A stretch of DNA of 64,000 nt from assembly GCF_015711645.1 (NCBI RefSeq), contig NZ_JABTEX010000004.1, positions 124,001 to 188,000 of the forward strand. The letters are read 5' to 3'. The DNA is from Planomonospora sp. ID82291. GTDB lineage: Bacteria; Actinomycetota; Actinomycetes; Streptosporangiales; Streptosporangiaceae. The notes beneath the pieces were generated by a model, which was given only the letters and a program-made list of their open reading frames with translations, had not been told where the DNA came from and made no database searches. The position numbers and the translations under genes are program-made. This document shows positions 49,889-60,540 of this stretch, piece by piece (within the stretch, counting starts at the first letter, position 1; every line of letters starts with the position of its first letter).

Positions 49889-51373
49889 ATGACGAGCAGC
49901 ACTGAGGCCACCTCGAGCACCCCGCAGGTAGCGGTCAACGACATCGGCTCTGAGGAAGAGTTCCTCGCAGCGATCGACCTGACCATCAAGTACTTCAACG
50001 ACGGCGACATCGTCGAGGGCACCGTCGTCAAGGTCGATCGAGATGAAGTTTTGCTCGACATCGGCTACAAGACCGAGGGTGTGATCCCCTCGCGTGAGCT
50101 CTCGATCAAGCATGATGTCGACCCGGCGGACGTCGTCGAGGTCGGTGAGCACGTCGAGGCCCTTGTCCTCCAGAAGGAGGACAAGGAAGGCCGCCTGATC
50201 CTGTCCAAGAAGCGCGCTCAGTACGAGCGGGCCTGGGGCACGATCGAGAAGATCAAGGACGAGGACGGCATCGTCACCGGCACGGTCATCGAGGTCGTCA
50301 AGGGCGGTCTCATCCTCGACATCGGCCTGCGCGGCTTCCTGCCGGCCTCCCTGGTCGAGATGCGCCGCGTCCGCGACCTGCAGCCGTACGTCGGCCGCGA
50401 GCTCGAGGCGAAGATCATCGAGCTGGACAAGAACCGCAACAACGTGGTCCTGTCCCGCCGCGCCTGGCTGGAGCAGACCCAGTCCGAGGTCCGCCAGACG
50501 TTCCTCAACACCCTGCAGAAGGGTCAGGTCCGCAAGGGCGTCGTCTCCTCGATCGTCAACTTCGGCGCCTTCGTGGACCTCGGCGGCGTCGACGGCCTGG
50601 TCCACGTCTCCGAGCTCTCCTGGAAGCACATCGACCACCCCTCCGAGGTCGTCGAGGTGGGCCAGGAGGTCACCGTCGAGGTTCTCGACGTGGACATGGA
50701 GCGCGAGCGCGTCTCCCTGTCGCTCAAGGCGACGCAGGAAGACCCGTGGCAGCAGTTCGCCCGCACCCACCAGATCGGCCAGGTCGTGCCGGGCCGCGTC
50801 ACCAAGCTGGTGCCGTTCGGTGCGTTCGTCCGGGTCGAGGAGGGCATCGAGGGCCTGGTCCACATCTCCGAGCTGGCCGAGCGCCACGTCGAGATCCCCG
50901 AGCAGGTCGTCCAGGTCGGCGACGAGATCTTCGTGAAGATCATCGACATCGACCTCGACCGCCGTCGGATCTCGCTCTCGCTCAAGCAGGCCAACGAGGG
51001 TGCGATGGGCGCCGACGTCGAGTTCGACCCCACGCTGTACGGCATGGCGGCGACCTACGACGACCAGGGCAACTACATCTACCCCGAGGGCTTCGACCCG
51101 GAGACCGGCGAGTGGCTCGAGGGCTTCGACAAGCAGCGCGAGGAGTGGGAGCGGCAGTACGCCGAGGCCCAGACCCGCTTCGAGGCGCACAAGAAGCAGG
51201 TCGAGGAGGCCCGCAAGGCCGAGGCCGAGGCGGGCGAGGCGGCCCCCACCTCCTACTCCGGTGAGACGCCGTCGACCTCCTCCAGCGGCTCCTCCGCTCC
51301 GGCGGCCGGCGCCCTCGCCTCCGACGAGGCTCTCGCGGCTCTGCGCGAGAAGCTCGCGGGCGGCCAGAGCTGA
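49889..51373 (+). CDS. rpsA: 30S ribosomal protein S1
   Basis: S1 helps mRNA bind the small subunit. The 494-residue protein has four S1 RNA-binding domains, opening near residues 36 (GDIVEGTVVKVDRDEVLLDIGYKTEG), 122, 210 (GQVRKGVVSSIVNFGAFVDLGGVDG) and 295 (GQVVPGRVTKLVPFGAFVRVEEGIEG). The fourfold arrangement is usual in actinobacteria, against six in Escherichia. A charged Glu/Ala/Lys helix and a Ser/Ala tail follow. Some codons such as GTT and GAA in the first 100 differ from neighbours but fit a highly expressed gene. I start it at the ATG at 49889, where the family begins. Confidence 0.97.
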   Translation: MTSSTEATSSTPQVAVNDIGSEEEFLAAIDLTIKYFNDGDIVEGTVVKVDRDEVLLDIGYKTEGVIPSRELSIKHDVDPADVVEVGEHVEALVLQKEDKEGRLILSKKRAQYERAWGTIEKIKDEDGIVTGTVIEVVKGGLILDIGLRGFLPASLVEMRRVRDLQPYVGRELEAKIIELDKNRNNVVLSRRAWLEQTQSEVRQTFLNTLQKGQVRKGVVSSIVNFGAFVDLGGVDGLVHVSELSWKHIDHPSEVVEVGQEVTVEVLDVDMERERVSLSLKATQEDPWQQFARTHQIGQVVPGRVTKLVPFGAFVRVEEGIEGLVHISELAERHVEIPEQVVQVGDEIFVKIIDIDLDRRRISLSLKQANEGAMGADVEFDPTLYGMAATYDDQGNYIYPEGFDPETGEWLEGFDKQREEWERQYAEAQTRFEAHKKQVEEARKAEAEAGEAAPTSYSGETPSTSSSGSSAPAAGALASDEALAALREKLAGGQS

Positions 51374-51411
51374 GGCCTGAGGCCGAGGTGAAGCGGTAAG
51401 CACGGTTCGCA

Positions 51412-51439
51412 GAAGGGCCCCGCTCCGGCGGGGCCCTTC
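51412..51439 (+). terminator. terminator of rpsA
   Basis: GAAGGGCCCCG pairs with CGGGGCCCTTC, an 11-base stem with loop CTCCGG, 39 bases after the stop codon. Confidence 0.85.
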
Positions 51440-51440
51440 C

Positions 51441-51564
51441 GCGTTCCCGGACCGGACCGCGTCCTTGGACCGCGTTCCCGGACCGGACCGCGTCCTTGGA
51501 CCGCGTTCCCGGACCGGACCGCGTCCTTGGACCGCGTTCCCGGACCGGACCGCGTCCCTGGACC
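51441..51564 (+). repeat. tandem repeat, 31-base unit, four copies
   Basis: Units beginning GCGTTCCCGGACC start at 51441, 51472, 51503 and 51534. Only the last differs, by one base (CCCTGG for CCTTGG). They lie just after the rpsA terminator, with no spacers or open frame of note. A recent expansion is likely. The rest of the 335-base gap to 51708 shows nothing else beyond the GNAT -10 box. Confidence 0.9.
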
Positions 51565-51696
51565 GTCCCCGGAGTTCTCCCCGATGGTTCCGCGCCGGGA
51601 CGCTCCCCGATGCCCCGGGACGGCCCTCAGAGGGCCGGAGCGGCCCGTCCCGGCGAAGGGCGGGACGTGGTGGTGGCCCGGAGAGGAGCGCGTCGC

Positions 51697-51702
51697 TAAG
51701 GT
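51697..51702 (+). promoter_or_regulatory. -10 box for leaderless GNAT transcript
   Basis: TAAGGT is followed by 6 bases and the GTG at 51709. Confidence 0.45.
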
Positions 51703-51708
51703 GGCGCC

Positions 51709-52164
51709 GTGGCAGTGATCGAGCGGGCAGGCTCCGCGGACGCCGGAGAGATCCTCACCGTGCAGCGCGCGGCGTACGTGACCGAGGCCCAGCTCTACGG
51801 AGACCCGTTCATCCCGCCGCTGGTCGAGTCGGCCGAGCAGGTCCGCCGGGCCGTCGGGGCGGGAACCGTGCTCGTCGCGCGGGACGACGGGCGGATCGTC
51901 GGCGCGGTCCGCGGCCGGACGTCGGAGACGACCTGCCGGGTCGGGCGGCTGGTGGTCGCCCCCGACATGCAGGGCCGGGGGATCGGCGGGGCGCTGCTGG
52001 CGGCCCTGCACGAGGAGATCGCCGAGGCGCTCGCGTTCGACCTGTTCACCGGGCACCTGTCGGAGGGCAACCTGCGGCTCTACCGCCGCCACGGCTACCG
52101 GGAGACCCACCGGGAGCGGATGAGCGACCACCTGACCCTCGTGCACATGCGCCGCCGCTCCTGA
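51709..52164 (+). CDS. GNAT-family N-acetyltransferase
   Basis: This 151-residue acyltransferase has the acetyl-CoA-binding segment RLVVAPDMQGRGIGGALLAAL (about residues 80-100) with the RGIGGA loop, preceded by a beta strand ending at RVGRL. The late motif LSEGNLRLYRRHGYRETHRERMS is typical of tailoring acetyltransferases that act on small molecules or protein N termini. It starts at a leaderless GTG. The substrate is unknown. Confidence 0.9.
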   Translation: MAVIERAGSADAGEILTVQRAAYVTEAQLYGDPFIPPLVESAEQVRRAVGAGTVLVARDDGRIVGAVRGRTSETTCRVGRLVVAPDMQGRGIGGALLAALHEEIAEALAFDLFTGHLSEGNLRLYRRHGYRETHRERMSDHLTLVHMRRRS

Positions 52165-52310
52165 AGCCCCTTCCGCGGACGCCGGACGCCGGGCGCCGGA
52201 CTGCGGGCGGCGGACTGCGGGCGGCGGGGTGCGGGCGCCCGGGTGCGGGAGACCCGGGCCGGTCCGCGCCCGCGGGCCGGGCCGGGAGGACCCCGGCGAG
52301 GCCGTGCCCG

Positions 52311-52316
52311 TATGCT
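52311..52316 (+). promoter_or_regulatory. -10 box for leaderless coaE transcript
   Basis: TATGCT is followed by 7 bases and the ATG at 52324. Confidence 0.5.
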
Positions 52317-52323
52317 GCGGACC

Positions 52324-52941
52324 ATGCTGAAGATCGGACTCACCGGCGGCATCGGGTCGGGCAAGAGCGAGGTGTCGCGGCGGCTCTCGGACCGCGGAGC
52401 CGTGGTCATCGACGCCGACAAGATCGCCCGCGAGGTGGTCGAACCGGGGACCCCGGGGCTGGCGCGGGTCGTCGCGGTCTTCGGTGACGAGGTGCTCCGC
52501 GCCGACGGCGCGCTCGACCGGGAGCGGCTGGGGTCGATCGTCTTCTCGGACTCGGGGAAACTGGCCGCGCTCAACGGCATCGTCCACCCGCTGGTCGGCG
52601 CCCGCGTCGCCGAGCTGCAAAGCCAGGCGGCCGAAGACGACGAGGACGCGATCGTCGTCTACGACGTGCCGCTGCTGGTGGAGAACAAGCTCGCTCCGAT
52701 GTACGACGCGGTGATCGTCGTCGACGCGGCCGACGAGGTGCGCCTGGCCCGGCTGACCGGGGTGCGCGGCATGTCCGAGCAGGACGCGCGCGCCCGGATC
52801 GCCGCCCAGGCGAGCCGGGAGGACCGGCTCGGGGTCGCGGACATCGTGATCCGCAACGAGGGCTCGCTGGAGGAGCTGGACGCGCGCGTGGACGAGGTGT
52901 GGACGCGGTTGTCCGCCCTGCGGGTGAACCGGGCGCCGTAG
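52324..52941 (+). CDS. coaE: dephospho-CoA kinase
   Basis: CoaE phosphorylates dephospho-CoA in the last step of CoA synthesis. The 205-residue protein has the P loop [13 protein letters not shown] (about residues 6-18), the acceptor-binding [10 protein letters not shown] (about 31-40), the NGIVHPLV motif (about 88-95) and the VPLLVEN segment (about 114-120). It is the short form without the GrpB-like extension found in some mycobacteria. The ATG at 52324 is chosen over upstream starts because the P loop should begin near residue 6 and a -10 box lies 7 bases upstream. Confidence 0.96.
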   Translation: MLKIGLTGGIGSGKSEVSRRLSDRGAVVIDADKIAREVVEPGTPGLARVVAVFGDEVLRADGALDRERLGSIVFSDSGKLAALNGIVHPLVGARVAELQSQAAEDDEDAIVVYDVPLLVENKLAPMYDAVIVVDAADEVRLARLTGVRGMSEQDARARIAAQASREDRLGVADIVIRNEGSLEELDARVDEVWTRLSALRVNRAP

Positions 52942-52986
52942 CGGCCGGTCTCCGGACCCGCCCGGCGTGCTCCGCGGCCCGGCGTG

Positions 52987-53034
52987 CTCCGGGGTACGGC
53001 CCGCATCCGGCCGGGCGCGGGCCGTACCCCGGAG
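52987..53034. terminator. bidirectional terminator between coaE and spo0M
   Basis: CTCCGGGGTACGGCCCGC and GCGGGCCGTACCCCGGAG form a perfect 18-base stem with a 12-base loop, between convergent genes. Confidence 0.85.
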
Positions 53035-53039
53035 GCGGA

Positions 53040-53813
53040 TCAGAACCAGCCGCGCTTCTGGGCCATCGCGTGCAGGCCGCCGCGCAGGGACTGCTCCACC
53101 TGGCCGGGGTGGTCGTTGTAGTGGACGGTGAAGCGGTTGTAGGTGTCGTGGCTGGAGTTCAGGAAGCCGCCGCGGGTGTCGGCCTCCAGGATGACGTCCA
53201 TCGCGCCGGGGCCGGCGATGAAGGTCAGCTCCAGCTCGTTGAAGTGACGGCCGTACTCGGGGCCGGCGTAGTACTCGATCTCCTGGAAGAACGGCATGCG
53301 CGAGCCGTGCAGGGTGCCGCGCTCCAGGTCGGCCTTCTTGAAGCGGAAGCCCATGGTGTCCAGTGCGGCCAGGACGTGGTCCTGGGCGGGCAGCGGGTTG
53401 ACGAACAGCGGGTCGAGGTCGCCCTTGTCGAGCGCGCCGGCCAGGGCGAGCTCGGTGGAGACGCCCAGCCGCATGCCGTGCAGCGGGTGGCCGCCGACGG
53501 CGCTGATCGGGGTCTCCCACGGGACGGGGATCTCGAAGGGGATCGCGTGGCCCGCGCCCGACGCCAGGTGGAACGGTCCGGAGACCTGGTGGCGCAGGAA
53601 GCTGTAGGTCGTCTTGTACTCCTCGTCGCCGTGCTCCACCTCCACCACCGCGGTGAAGTCGATGAAGATGCCCTCGACCTGGTAGTCGTTGCTGCTGCTG
53701 CGGAAGGTGACCTGCCCGCGCAGGATCTCGCCGGGGCGGACGTTGGAGTTCTGCAGGATCGTGTCGACCTCGACACCTGCACCGAACGCGGCCTTCAGCT
53801 TGCGGAACACCAT
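53040..53813 (-). CDS. spo0M: Spo0M-like sporulation-control protein (arrestin fold)
   Basis: The 257-residue protein has the Spo0M start FRKLKAAFGAGVEVDTIL, then GQVTFRSSSNDYQVEGIFIDF and a second half with RHFNELELTFIAGPGAMDVILEAD, matching the two beta-sandwich, arrestin-like halves of the family. In Bacillus Spo0M affects sporulation and cell shape; in actinobacteria its role is unknown. GGGAG lies before the ATG at 53813. It is the third gene of a minus-strand set with two SPFH genes, 86 bases after the nearer one, so a shared membrane role is inferred. Confidence 0.9.
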   Translation of the reverse strand: MVFRKLKAAFGAGVEVDTILQNSNVRPGEILRGQVTFRSSSNDYQVEGIFIDFTAVVEVEHGDEEYKTTYSFLRHQVSGPFHLASGAGHAIPFEIPVPWETPISAVGGHPLHGMRLGVSTELALAGALDKGDLDPLFVNPLPAQDHVLAALDTMGFRFKKADLERGTLHGSRMPFFQEIEYYAGPEYGRHFNELELTFIAGPGAMDVILEADTRGGFLNSSHDTYNRFTVHYNDHPGQVEQSLRGGLHAMAQKRGWF

Positions 53814-53899
53814 CGGGAGACTCCCTGGGTAGATGACGTGCGTGTTCTCAGTGTCGTCCAGCCGACGTCCGCCGGCGGACGTTTCTCGGCAGGCGTTTC

Positions 53900-55177
53900 T
53901 CAGTGGGCGGCGACGCCGTTGCCGCCGTCGCCCGTACGGTCAACGGGCGGCGCGAGCCGGCCGTTCCCTGCGCCGAGCTGCGGCAGGATCTGCGCCATGA
54001 GCAGGGTGGACAGCGCCGAGGAGTCACCGGACCCGCCCGCGGTGCGGACGACGACGGGCCGCGGGGCGCTCTCGGCGAGCCGGGCCCCCACGTCCAGGCG
54101 GCGGCGGGCCAGCTCGTAGTGGAGCACGGCCCGGTTGTCGCGGTAGGACTCCGCCAGGCGGCGCAGCGCCTTGGCCTCGTTCTCGGCGGAGGTGAGCTCG
54201 GCCCGGCCCCGCGCCTCGATCTCCCAGCGCACCCGCTGGGCCTCGGTCTCGTGCTCCTCCAGCATGCGGGCGACGTCCTTGCGCGCGGTGTTGGCCGCGG
54301 CGCGCACCTCGACGATCCGCGCGTCCCGCGTCTTCTTCGCCCGCTCGATCTCCATGAGCAGCGTGTCGATCCGCCGCTTGCGGGTCAGCTCCCACTCCCG
54401 CTCGAAGGCCGCCATCTCCTTGGCGACCTTCTCCCGGGTGGCCAGGTGCTGCTGGTAGGCGTCGGGGAGCTGCACGTCGGGGATGTTGGCGCCGGTGACC
54501 CGCACGCCGTACCGGCCGAGCTGGCGGTTGAGGGCCTCCTGCATGTCGCCCACGTCGGAGCCGCGCAGGTCGTAGGCGCGCTCGGTGTGCACCCTGCGGC
54601 TGCGCTGGCGGATGGCGTCCTGCACGGCGCTGCTCAGCACGAGGTCGAAGTTGCCCGCCCCGATCGTCCGGACGAAGGCCACCGGGTCGACGATGCGGAA
54701 CTTCAGGAAGAACTCGATGGACTTCAGCGGCACGTTCTCGGCCGTCGGGCAGGCCACGATCGGCGCCGAGTACGGGATCTCGGTGGAGGTGTCCACCACC
54801 GCGTCGACCCGGTCCCAGGGCAGCCAGAGGTAGTGGCGGCCGGGCGGGAGGGTGCCGGTGATGGCGCCCCAGCGGCTGCGCACGCCGGTGGTGCCCTCCT
54901 CGATCTCGATGATGGCCCGGCGCCAGAGCCAGACCGCGGCCGCGAGCAGGAGGAGCGCCGAGCCGAGCGCGGCCAGCACGCCGAACGAGCCGCCGGCGGA
55001 CACCGCCGTCCCGGCCAGGTACAGGGCCGAGAACAGCAGCGCCACCCAGGCGAAGCCCCGGCGGTCCTTGGGGATGACCACCGGGACGAGCTGGCCGGAC
55101 TCGCCGCCGCGCAGCAGCTGGCGGATCTCCGACCAGGCCGCCAGCGATTCCTTGATCTTGGAGAACTCTCGGGTCAT
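53900..55177 (-). CDS. SPFH/flotillin-like membrane protein A
   Basis: The 425-residue protein has a cytosolic head, two close membrane segments (about residues 43-87), an SPFH domain (VRSRWGAITGTLPPGRHYLWLPWDRVDAVVDTST, then FFLKFRIVDPVAFVRTIG) and a Glu/Arg/Ala-rich coiled coil (about 250-380) that should drive oligomers. A Gly/Pro-rich tail follows. SPFH proteins organise membrane microdomains. The ATG at 55177 has GAGGAC upstream and starts 4 bases after the stop of SPFH protein B, so the two are cotranscribed and probably assemble together. Confidence 0.88.
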   Translation of the reverse strand: MTREFSKIKESLAAWSEIRQLLRGGESGQLVPVVIPKDRRGFAWVALLFSALYLAGTAVSAGGSFGVLAALGSALLLLAAAVWLWRRAIIEIEEGTTGVRSRWGAITGTLPPGRHYLWLPWDRVDAVVDTSTEIPYSAPIVACPTAENVPLKSIEFFLKFRIVDPVAFVRTIGAGNFDLVLSSAVQDAIRQRSRRVHTERAYDLRGSDVGDMQEALNRQLGRYGVRVTGANIPDVQLPDAYQQHLATREKVAKEMAAFEREWELTRKRRIDTLLMEIERAKKTRDARIVEVRAAANTARKDVARMLEEHETEAQRVRWEIEARGRAELTSAENEAKALRRLAESYRDNRAVLHYELARRRLDVGARLAESAPRPVVVRTAGGSGDSSALSTLLMAQILPQLGAGNGRLAPPVDRTGDGGNGVAAH

Positions 55178-55181
55178 GTCC

Positions 55182-56864
55182 TCAGGCCTCTTCCTGGGGG
55201 TGCGGCGCGGCGCCCCGCGGGGTGCGCGGCGCGCTCTCGGGGGCGGTCTCGGGGACGCCGTTCGGGGCGGCGCCCGGGACGCCGTCGCCTGTCGCGGTCC
55301 CGACGGGGTCGGCGGACGGGTTGAGCAGGGCGGAGATCTCCGCCTCCCGCTCGCCGACGCGACGGCCGATCTCGGTGATGCGGGAGCGGATCGCGGCCAT
55401 GTCCTCGGCGGAGAACAGGGCGGTCTCACGTCCGCCGACGAGCTGCTGGGCCAGGGCCAGCAGGTCGATGTCGACGTGCTCGCCGACCTGGACCACGCGG
55501 GGCAGGTGGGCGGCGACCGACTCCAGCTTGTCGAGCAGGTCCTGCTGGAAGCGGTAGTCGAGGATCTCCGGCGCCTCGGCGGCGCTCAGCGCCCGGATGT
55601 CCAGCGCCTGCGCCTCCAGCAGCGCGGCGTTGGCCTTGGCGGTGGACTCGGCCTCGACCAGCCGCTGACCGGCCTGGGCCTTGGCCTGGTGGGTGGCGCG
55701 CTCCAGCGCGGTGTCCATCCGGGCCTGGTAGCCGGCGATCTCGGCGTGGATGGCCGAGAGCTGCTCCTGCAGCCCGGCGAGCTCCCGCACCAGGTCGCCC
55801 TCGTTCTGCTCCTTGCGCAGCTGGAGTTCGTACTCGTAGGTGTAGGCCTCCTTGGCCACCCGGATCATCTCCGGGGCGGCCAGGTCCATGCGGTACTCCT
55901 GGCTGGACGGCTCGGCGTGGGTGATGTTCACGTCGGTCAGCCGCACGGCGGGCAGGAACTGCTGGTTGAGGCTCTCCAGCATGCCGAGCGTGCTCTCGCC
56001 CACCAGGTCGTAGATGTCCTCGGCGCGCTGGGCGTAGATGAGGGAGCGGGTGACCTCGCTGATCGCGTTCTGCAGCTTGGCCTGGAAGCCGCCGACCGAG
56101 CCGAGCACGAAGATGAACTCGGCCGGGTCCTCGATCCGGAACTGCAGGAACAGGTCCACGCTGGCCTTGACGCCCTGCTGGGTCGGGGCCTCGCGGATGG
56201 GCGCGTTGAACGGGTACTCGCGGGTGGTGTTGACGATGTAGCTGACCCGCTTCCACGGGTTGAACAGCGTCACCCGGCCGGGCTCGGCGATCTGCACCAG
56301 CTTGCCGAACTTGGTGATCAGCGCCCTGCAGCCCTCGGGCACCATGACCACGCTCCGGCGCCACCACAGGAACACGGCGGCCAGGGCCAGCACCACCCAG
56401 TAGTGCACGCCGAACAGCACCCGGGCGCCGTCCGGCAGCCCGGTGGCGAGCAGGCCGGCCAGGCCGAGCGCGGCCAGCAGGGCCAGCGGGAGGACCACCC
56501 GGGCCGTGGTGCCCTTGGGGATCACCACGGGGGAGATGACGTGGACGGCCTCGCCGTTCGGGCCGCGCTCGCCGAAGCTCCGGTTGACGATCTCGCCGGC
56601 CTCGTTCAGCGAGGAGCCCCGGGCCTCGATGACGGTGCCCACGGACGTGCCCTGGTCGCGGGCGGCCACGAAGTCGGAGGGGTTGAGCGAGAAGCCCCGC
56701 TCCGCCGGTTCCTGACCCGGGGCCTGGCCGGTGAGCTGACCGGTGAGCTGACCGGCGAACCGGCCCGCGACCTGACCGGCGACCTGGCGCGGGTCGCCTC
56801 CCTGCCCGATCGCCTGGGCCGCCGCCATGGCGGCCTGCCTGGCGGCCTCTCTTGGCCGGGACAT
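55182..56864 (-). CDS. SPFH/flotillin-like membrane protein B
   Basis: The 560-residue protein has an Ala/Gln/Gly-rich disordered head with QLTGQLTGQ repeats. Two membrane segments follow (about residues 120-166), then an SPFH domain (VPEGCRALITKFGKLVQIAEPGRVTLFNPWKRVSYIVNTT, then DLFLQFRIEDPAEFIFVLG), a coiled coil (about 350-450) and a Pro/Ala-rich tail. It is longer than protein A and differs in sequence, so they are distant paralogues rather than a recent duplication. GGAGG precedes the ATG at 56864. It begins the operon SPFH-B, SPFH-A, spo0M, divergent from uvrB. Confidence 0.88.
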   Translation of the reverse strand: MSRPREAARQAAMAAAQAIGQGGDPRQVAGQVAGRFAGQLTGQLTGQAPGQEPAERGFSLNPSDFVAARDQGTSVGTVIEARGSSLNEAGEIVNRSFGERGPNGEAVHVISPVVIPKGTTARVVLPLALLAALGLAGLLATGLPDGARVLFGVHYWVVLALAAVFLWWRRSVVMVPEGCRALITKFGKLVQIAEPGRVTLFNPWKRVSYIVNTTREYPFNAPIREAPTQQGVKASVDLFLQFRIEDPAEFIFVLGSVGGFQAKLQNAISEVTRSLIYAQRAEDIYDLVGESTLGMLESLNQQFLPAVRLTDVNITHAEPSSQEYRMDLAAPEMIRVAKEAYTYEYELQLRKEQNEGDLVRELAGLQEQLSAIHAEIAGYQARMDTALERATHQAKAQAGQRLVEAESTAKANAALLEAQALDIRALSAAEAPEILDYRFQQDLLDKLESVAAHLPRVVQVGEHVDIDLLALAQQLVGGRETALFSAEDMAAIRSRITEIGRRVGEREAEISALLNPSADPVGTATGDGVPGAAPNGVPETAPESAPRTPRGAAPHPQEEA

Positions 56865-57010
56865 CGCACCTCCGAGGGGAACGTGTATCTAAAAACCGGA
56901 CATATCGGTTACATCATGCCTGCTGGGCGTGCGCCCGCAGAACAGTGAACGGCATTCGGCTTGCGGTCCGCTTGCCGGACGGTTGACCAAGGATTGTCGG
57001 TGCCGCCGCC

Positions 57011-57016
57011 TACAGT
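57011..57016 (+). promoter_or_regulatory. -10 box for leaderless uvrB transcript
   Basis: TACAGT is followed by 7 bases and the GTG at 57024. No LexA box (TCGAAC-N4-GTTCGA type) was seen. Confidence 0.5.
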
Positions 57017-57023
57017 GGGACAG

Positions 57024-59132
<2,109 letters not shown>

Positions 59133-59144
59133 GCGCCGGGGGCC

Positions 59145-59175
59145 GTCACGCGGGTGAGGACCTCACCCGCGTGAC
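59145..59175. terminator. perfect bidirectional terminator between uvrB and Uma2
   Basis: A 15-base arm GTCACGCGGGTGAGG pairs perfectly with its complement at 59161-59175, with a single-base centre. Confidence 0.85.
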
Positions 59176-59193
59176 AGCCCCGGCGGGCACGGC

Positions 59194-59784
59194 TCAGCCG
59201 TGGATGAACGTGCTCAGGTCGAGATCGATGTCCACGTCGAAGCCGATGTTCGTCCGTAGTCGCTCCCGATGGATCCCGGTGGGGACGTACGCCTTCACCG
59301 CCGGTTCCAGTTCGAAGGTGTAGGCGACAGGCCGCTCGTCCTCCTGCTCGATCCGCCAGAGATGCTTGATTCCGGCGTCCGAGTACTTGCTCGGCTTGGT
59401 GTTCCGATCTCTCTCGACGGATTCGGGGGAGACCACTTCGACGACGAGATGCACGTCCTCGGGCTTGAAGGAGGTCGTGAGGAGATTCGTCATCGCGCTC
59501 TTCTTGACAAGAACGACATCAGGCTCGGGACGTTGCCGCATTCCGATGGTCACCGTCATCTCCCGCGCGACCATGAGGTCCGAGGGAGGCCTGATCCCGC
59601 GTTCCCTGTCGATCAGCAGATTGATGACCAGCATGTGGAACGCTGTCTGCGGTGACATCATGATGAGTGCTCCGTCGATCAACTCGACGTGCCGGGGCGC
59701 GTCGGCGGGGAGATGGTCGAGCATGTCGGCCGTCCATCCGCCGGGCGGGCCCGGATAGAACCACTCGGGAAGCGCCGTGGTCAT
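59194..59784 (-). CDS. Uma2 family (DUF820) endonuclease-like protein
   Basis: The 196-residue protein has the Uma2 pattern: WTADMLDHLPADAPRHVELIDGALIMMSPQT, the EPDVVLVKK strand (about residues 87-95) and a later HLVVEVVSPES strand (about 112-122), which supply the Asp and Glu of a PD-(D/E)XK-type site. It is distant from the Uma2 protein at 200-778. Codon choice is less GC-biased than in flanking genes, as is common for these mobile-like genes. Role unknown. Confidence 0.85.
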   Translation of the reverse strand: MTTALPEWFYPGPPGGWTADMLDHLPADAPRHVELIDGALIMMSPQTAFHMLVINLLIDRERGIRPPSDLMVAREMTVTIGMRQRPEPDVVLVKKSAMTNLLTTSFKPEDVHLVVEVVSPESVERDRNTKPSKYSDAGIKHLWRIEQEDERPVAYTFELEPAVKAYVPTGIHRERLRTNIGFDVDIDLDLSTFIHG

Positions 59785-59851
59785 CCTGCCTCCTTGGTGA
59801 CGTGAAAGAGGATCAACGCGACGTGCTCATCATGTCACAGCGGGCGACCGG

Positions 59852-60505
59852 TCAGCGGGGCTCCTCCGGGCGGGCCCGGTCGATCATCGTGCGGTTGTAG
59901 AGCTCGTCGATCTGGTCCAGCGGATCGAGGACGGGGGCCTGGCGGCGGGCCTCGATCTCCAGGTCGGTGCGGCTCCGGATCTCCTCGATGCCGCTGGCGG
60001 AGTGCGCCATCTGGTCGTTGAGCAGGTCGGCGCGGATGCGGGCGCAGGCCGTGGTCAGCTTGGCGTGGTGCTCGCGCAGGCGGGCCAGTGCGGCGTGGTC
60101 GACGTAGGCGGACACGCGGCTCTGCTGGGCGTACATGCCCAGCTGGGCGTCGAGCTGCCGGGCGTGCGACTCGATCTCGGCCACCAGGTGGGGCAGGTCG
60201 CCCAGACCCCAGCCGCCCTGCGTCGCGTGCTCCACCGCCTGGCGGGTGATCGAGACCTCGCGGCGCAGGTCCAGGCGCATGCGCTCGGCCTCGCCGGCGT
60301 CGCCGGGATCCATCGCGGCCACGTGGGAGACGACCCGGGTCGTCACCTTGCGGGCCTTCTTCGTCGCCTTCTTGCCGACCTTGACCAGCAGGTAGACGCC
60401 GGCGCCTCCGAGGATGAGGAGGAACAACAGGACCACCAGGGCGATGGTGAGGAATGCGCTGATCGGAACCACCTCCCGGTGGGATCGTCGGGGTCGTTCG
60501 AGCAT
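59852..60505 (-). CDS. single-pass membrane protein with coiled coil
   Basis: The product has about 217 residues: one membrane helix (AFLTIALVVLLFLLILGGAGVYLLV), a Lys-rich stretch (KVGKKATKKARKV) and a helical cytosolic domain (MRLDLRREVSITRQAVEHATQ to the end) rich in Glu, Arg and Ala. No enzyme motif is visible. The start is uncertain: the in-frame ATG at 60505, the ATG at 60514 or the GTG at 60526 all lack a good ribosome-binding site. It is followed by no obvious terminator. Function unknown. Confidence 0.65.
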   Translation of the reverse strand: MLERPRRSHREVVPISAFLTIALVVLLFLLILGGAGVYLLVKVGKKATKKARKVTTRVVSHVAAMDPGDAGEAERMRLDLRREVSITRQAVEHATQGGWGLGDLPHLVAEIESHARQLDAQLGMYAQQSRVSAYVDHAALARLREHHAKLTTACARIRADLLNDQMAHSASGIEEIRSRTDLEIEARRQAPVLDPLDQIDELYNRTMIDRARPEEPR

Positions 60506-60540
60506 ATCCCGCATGCCCGGCTGCACGCGGCTTCTGAAGA

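Noticed and set aside
51441-51564. CRISPR array
   Set aside because: The 31-base units are directly adjacent, with no spacers, and no cas gene is nearby.
56865-57023. LexA/SOS box for uvrB
   Set aside because: No TCGAAC-N4-GTTCGA-type palindrome is present in the divergent region.
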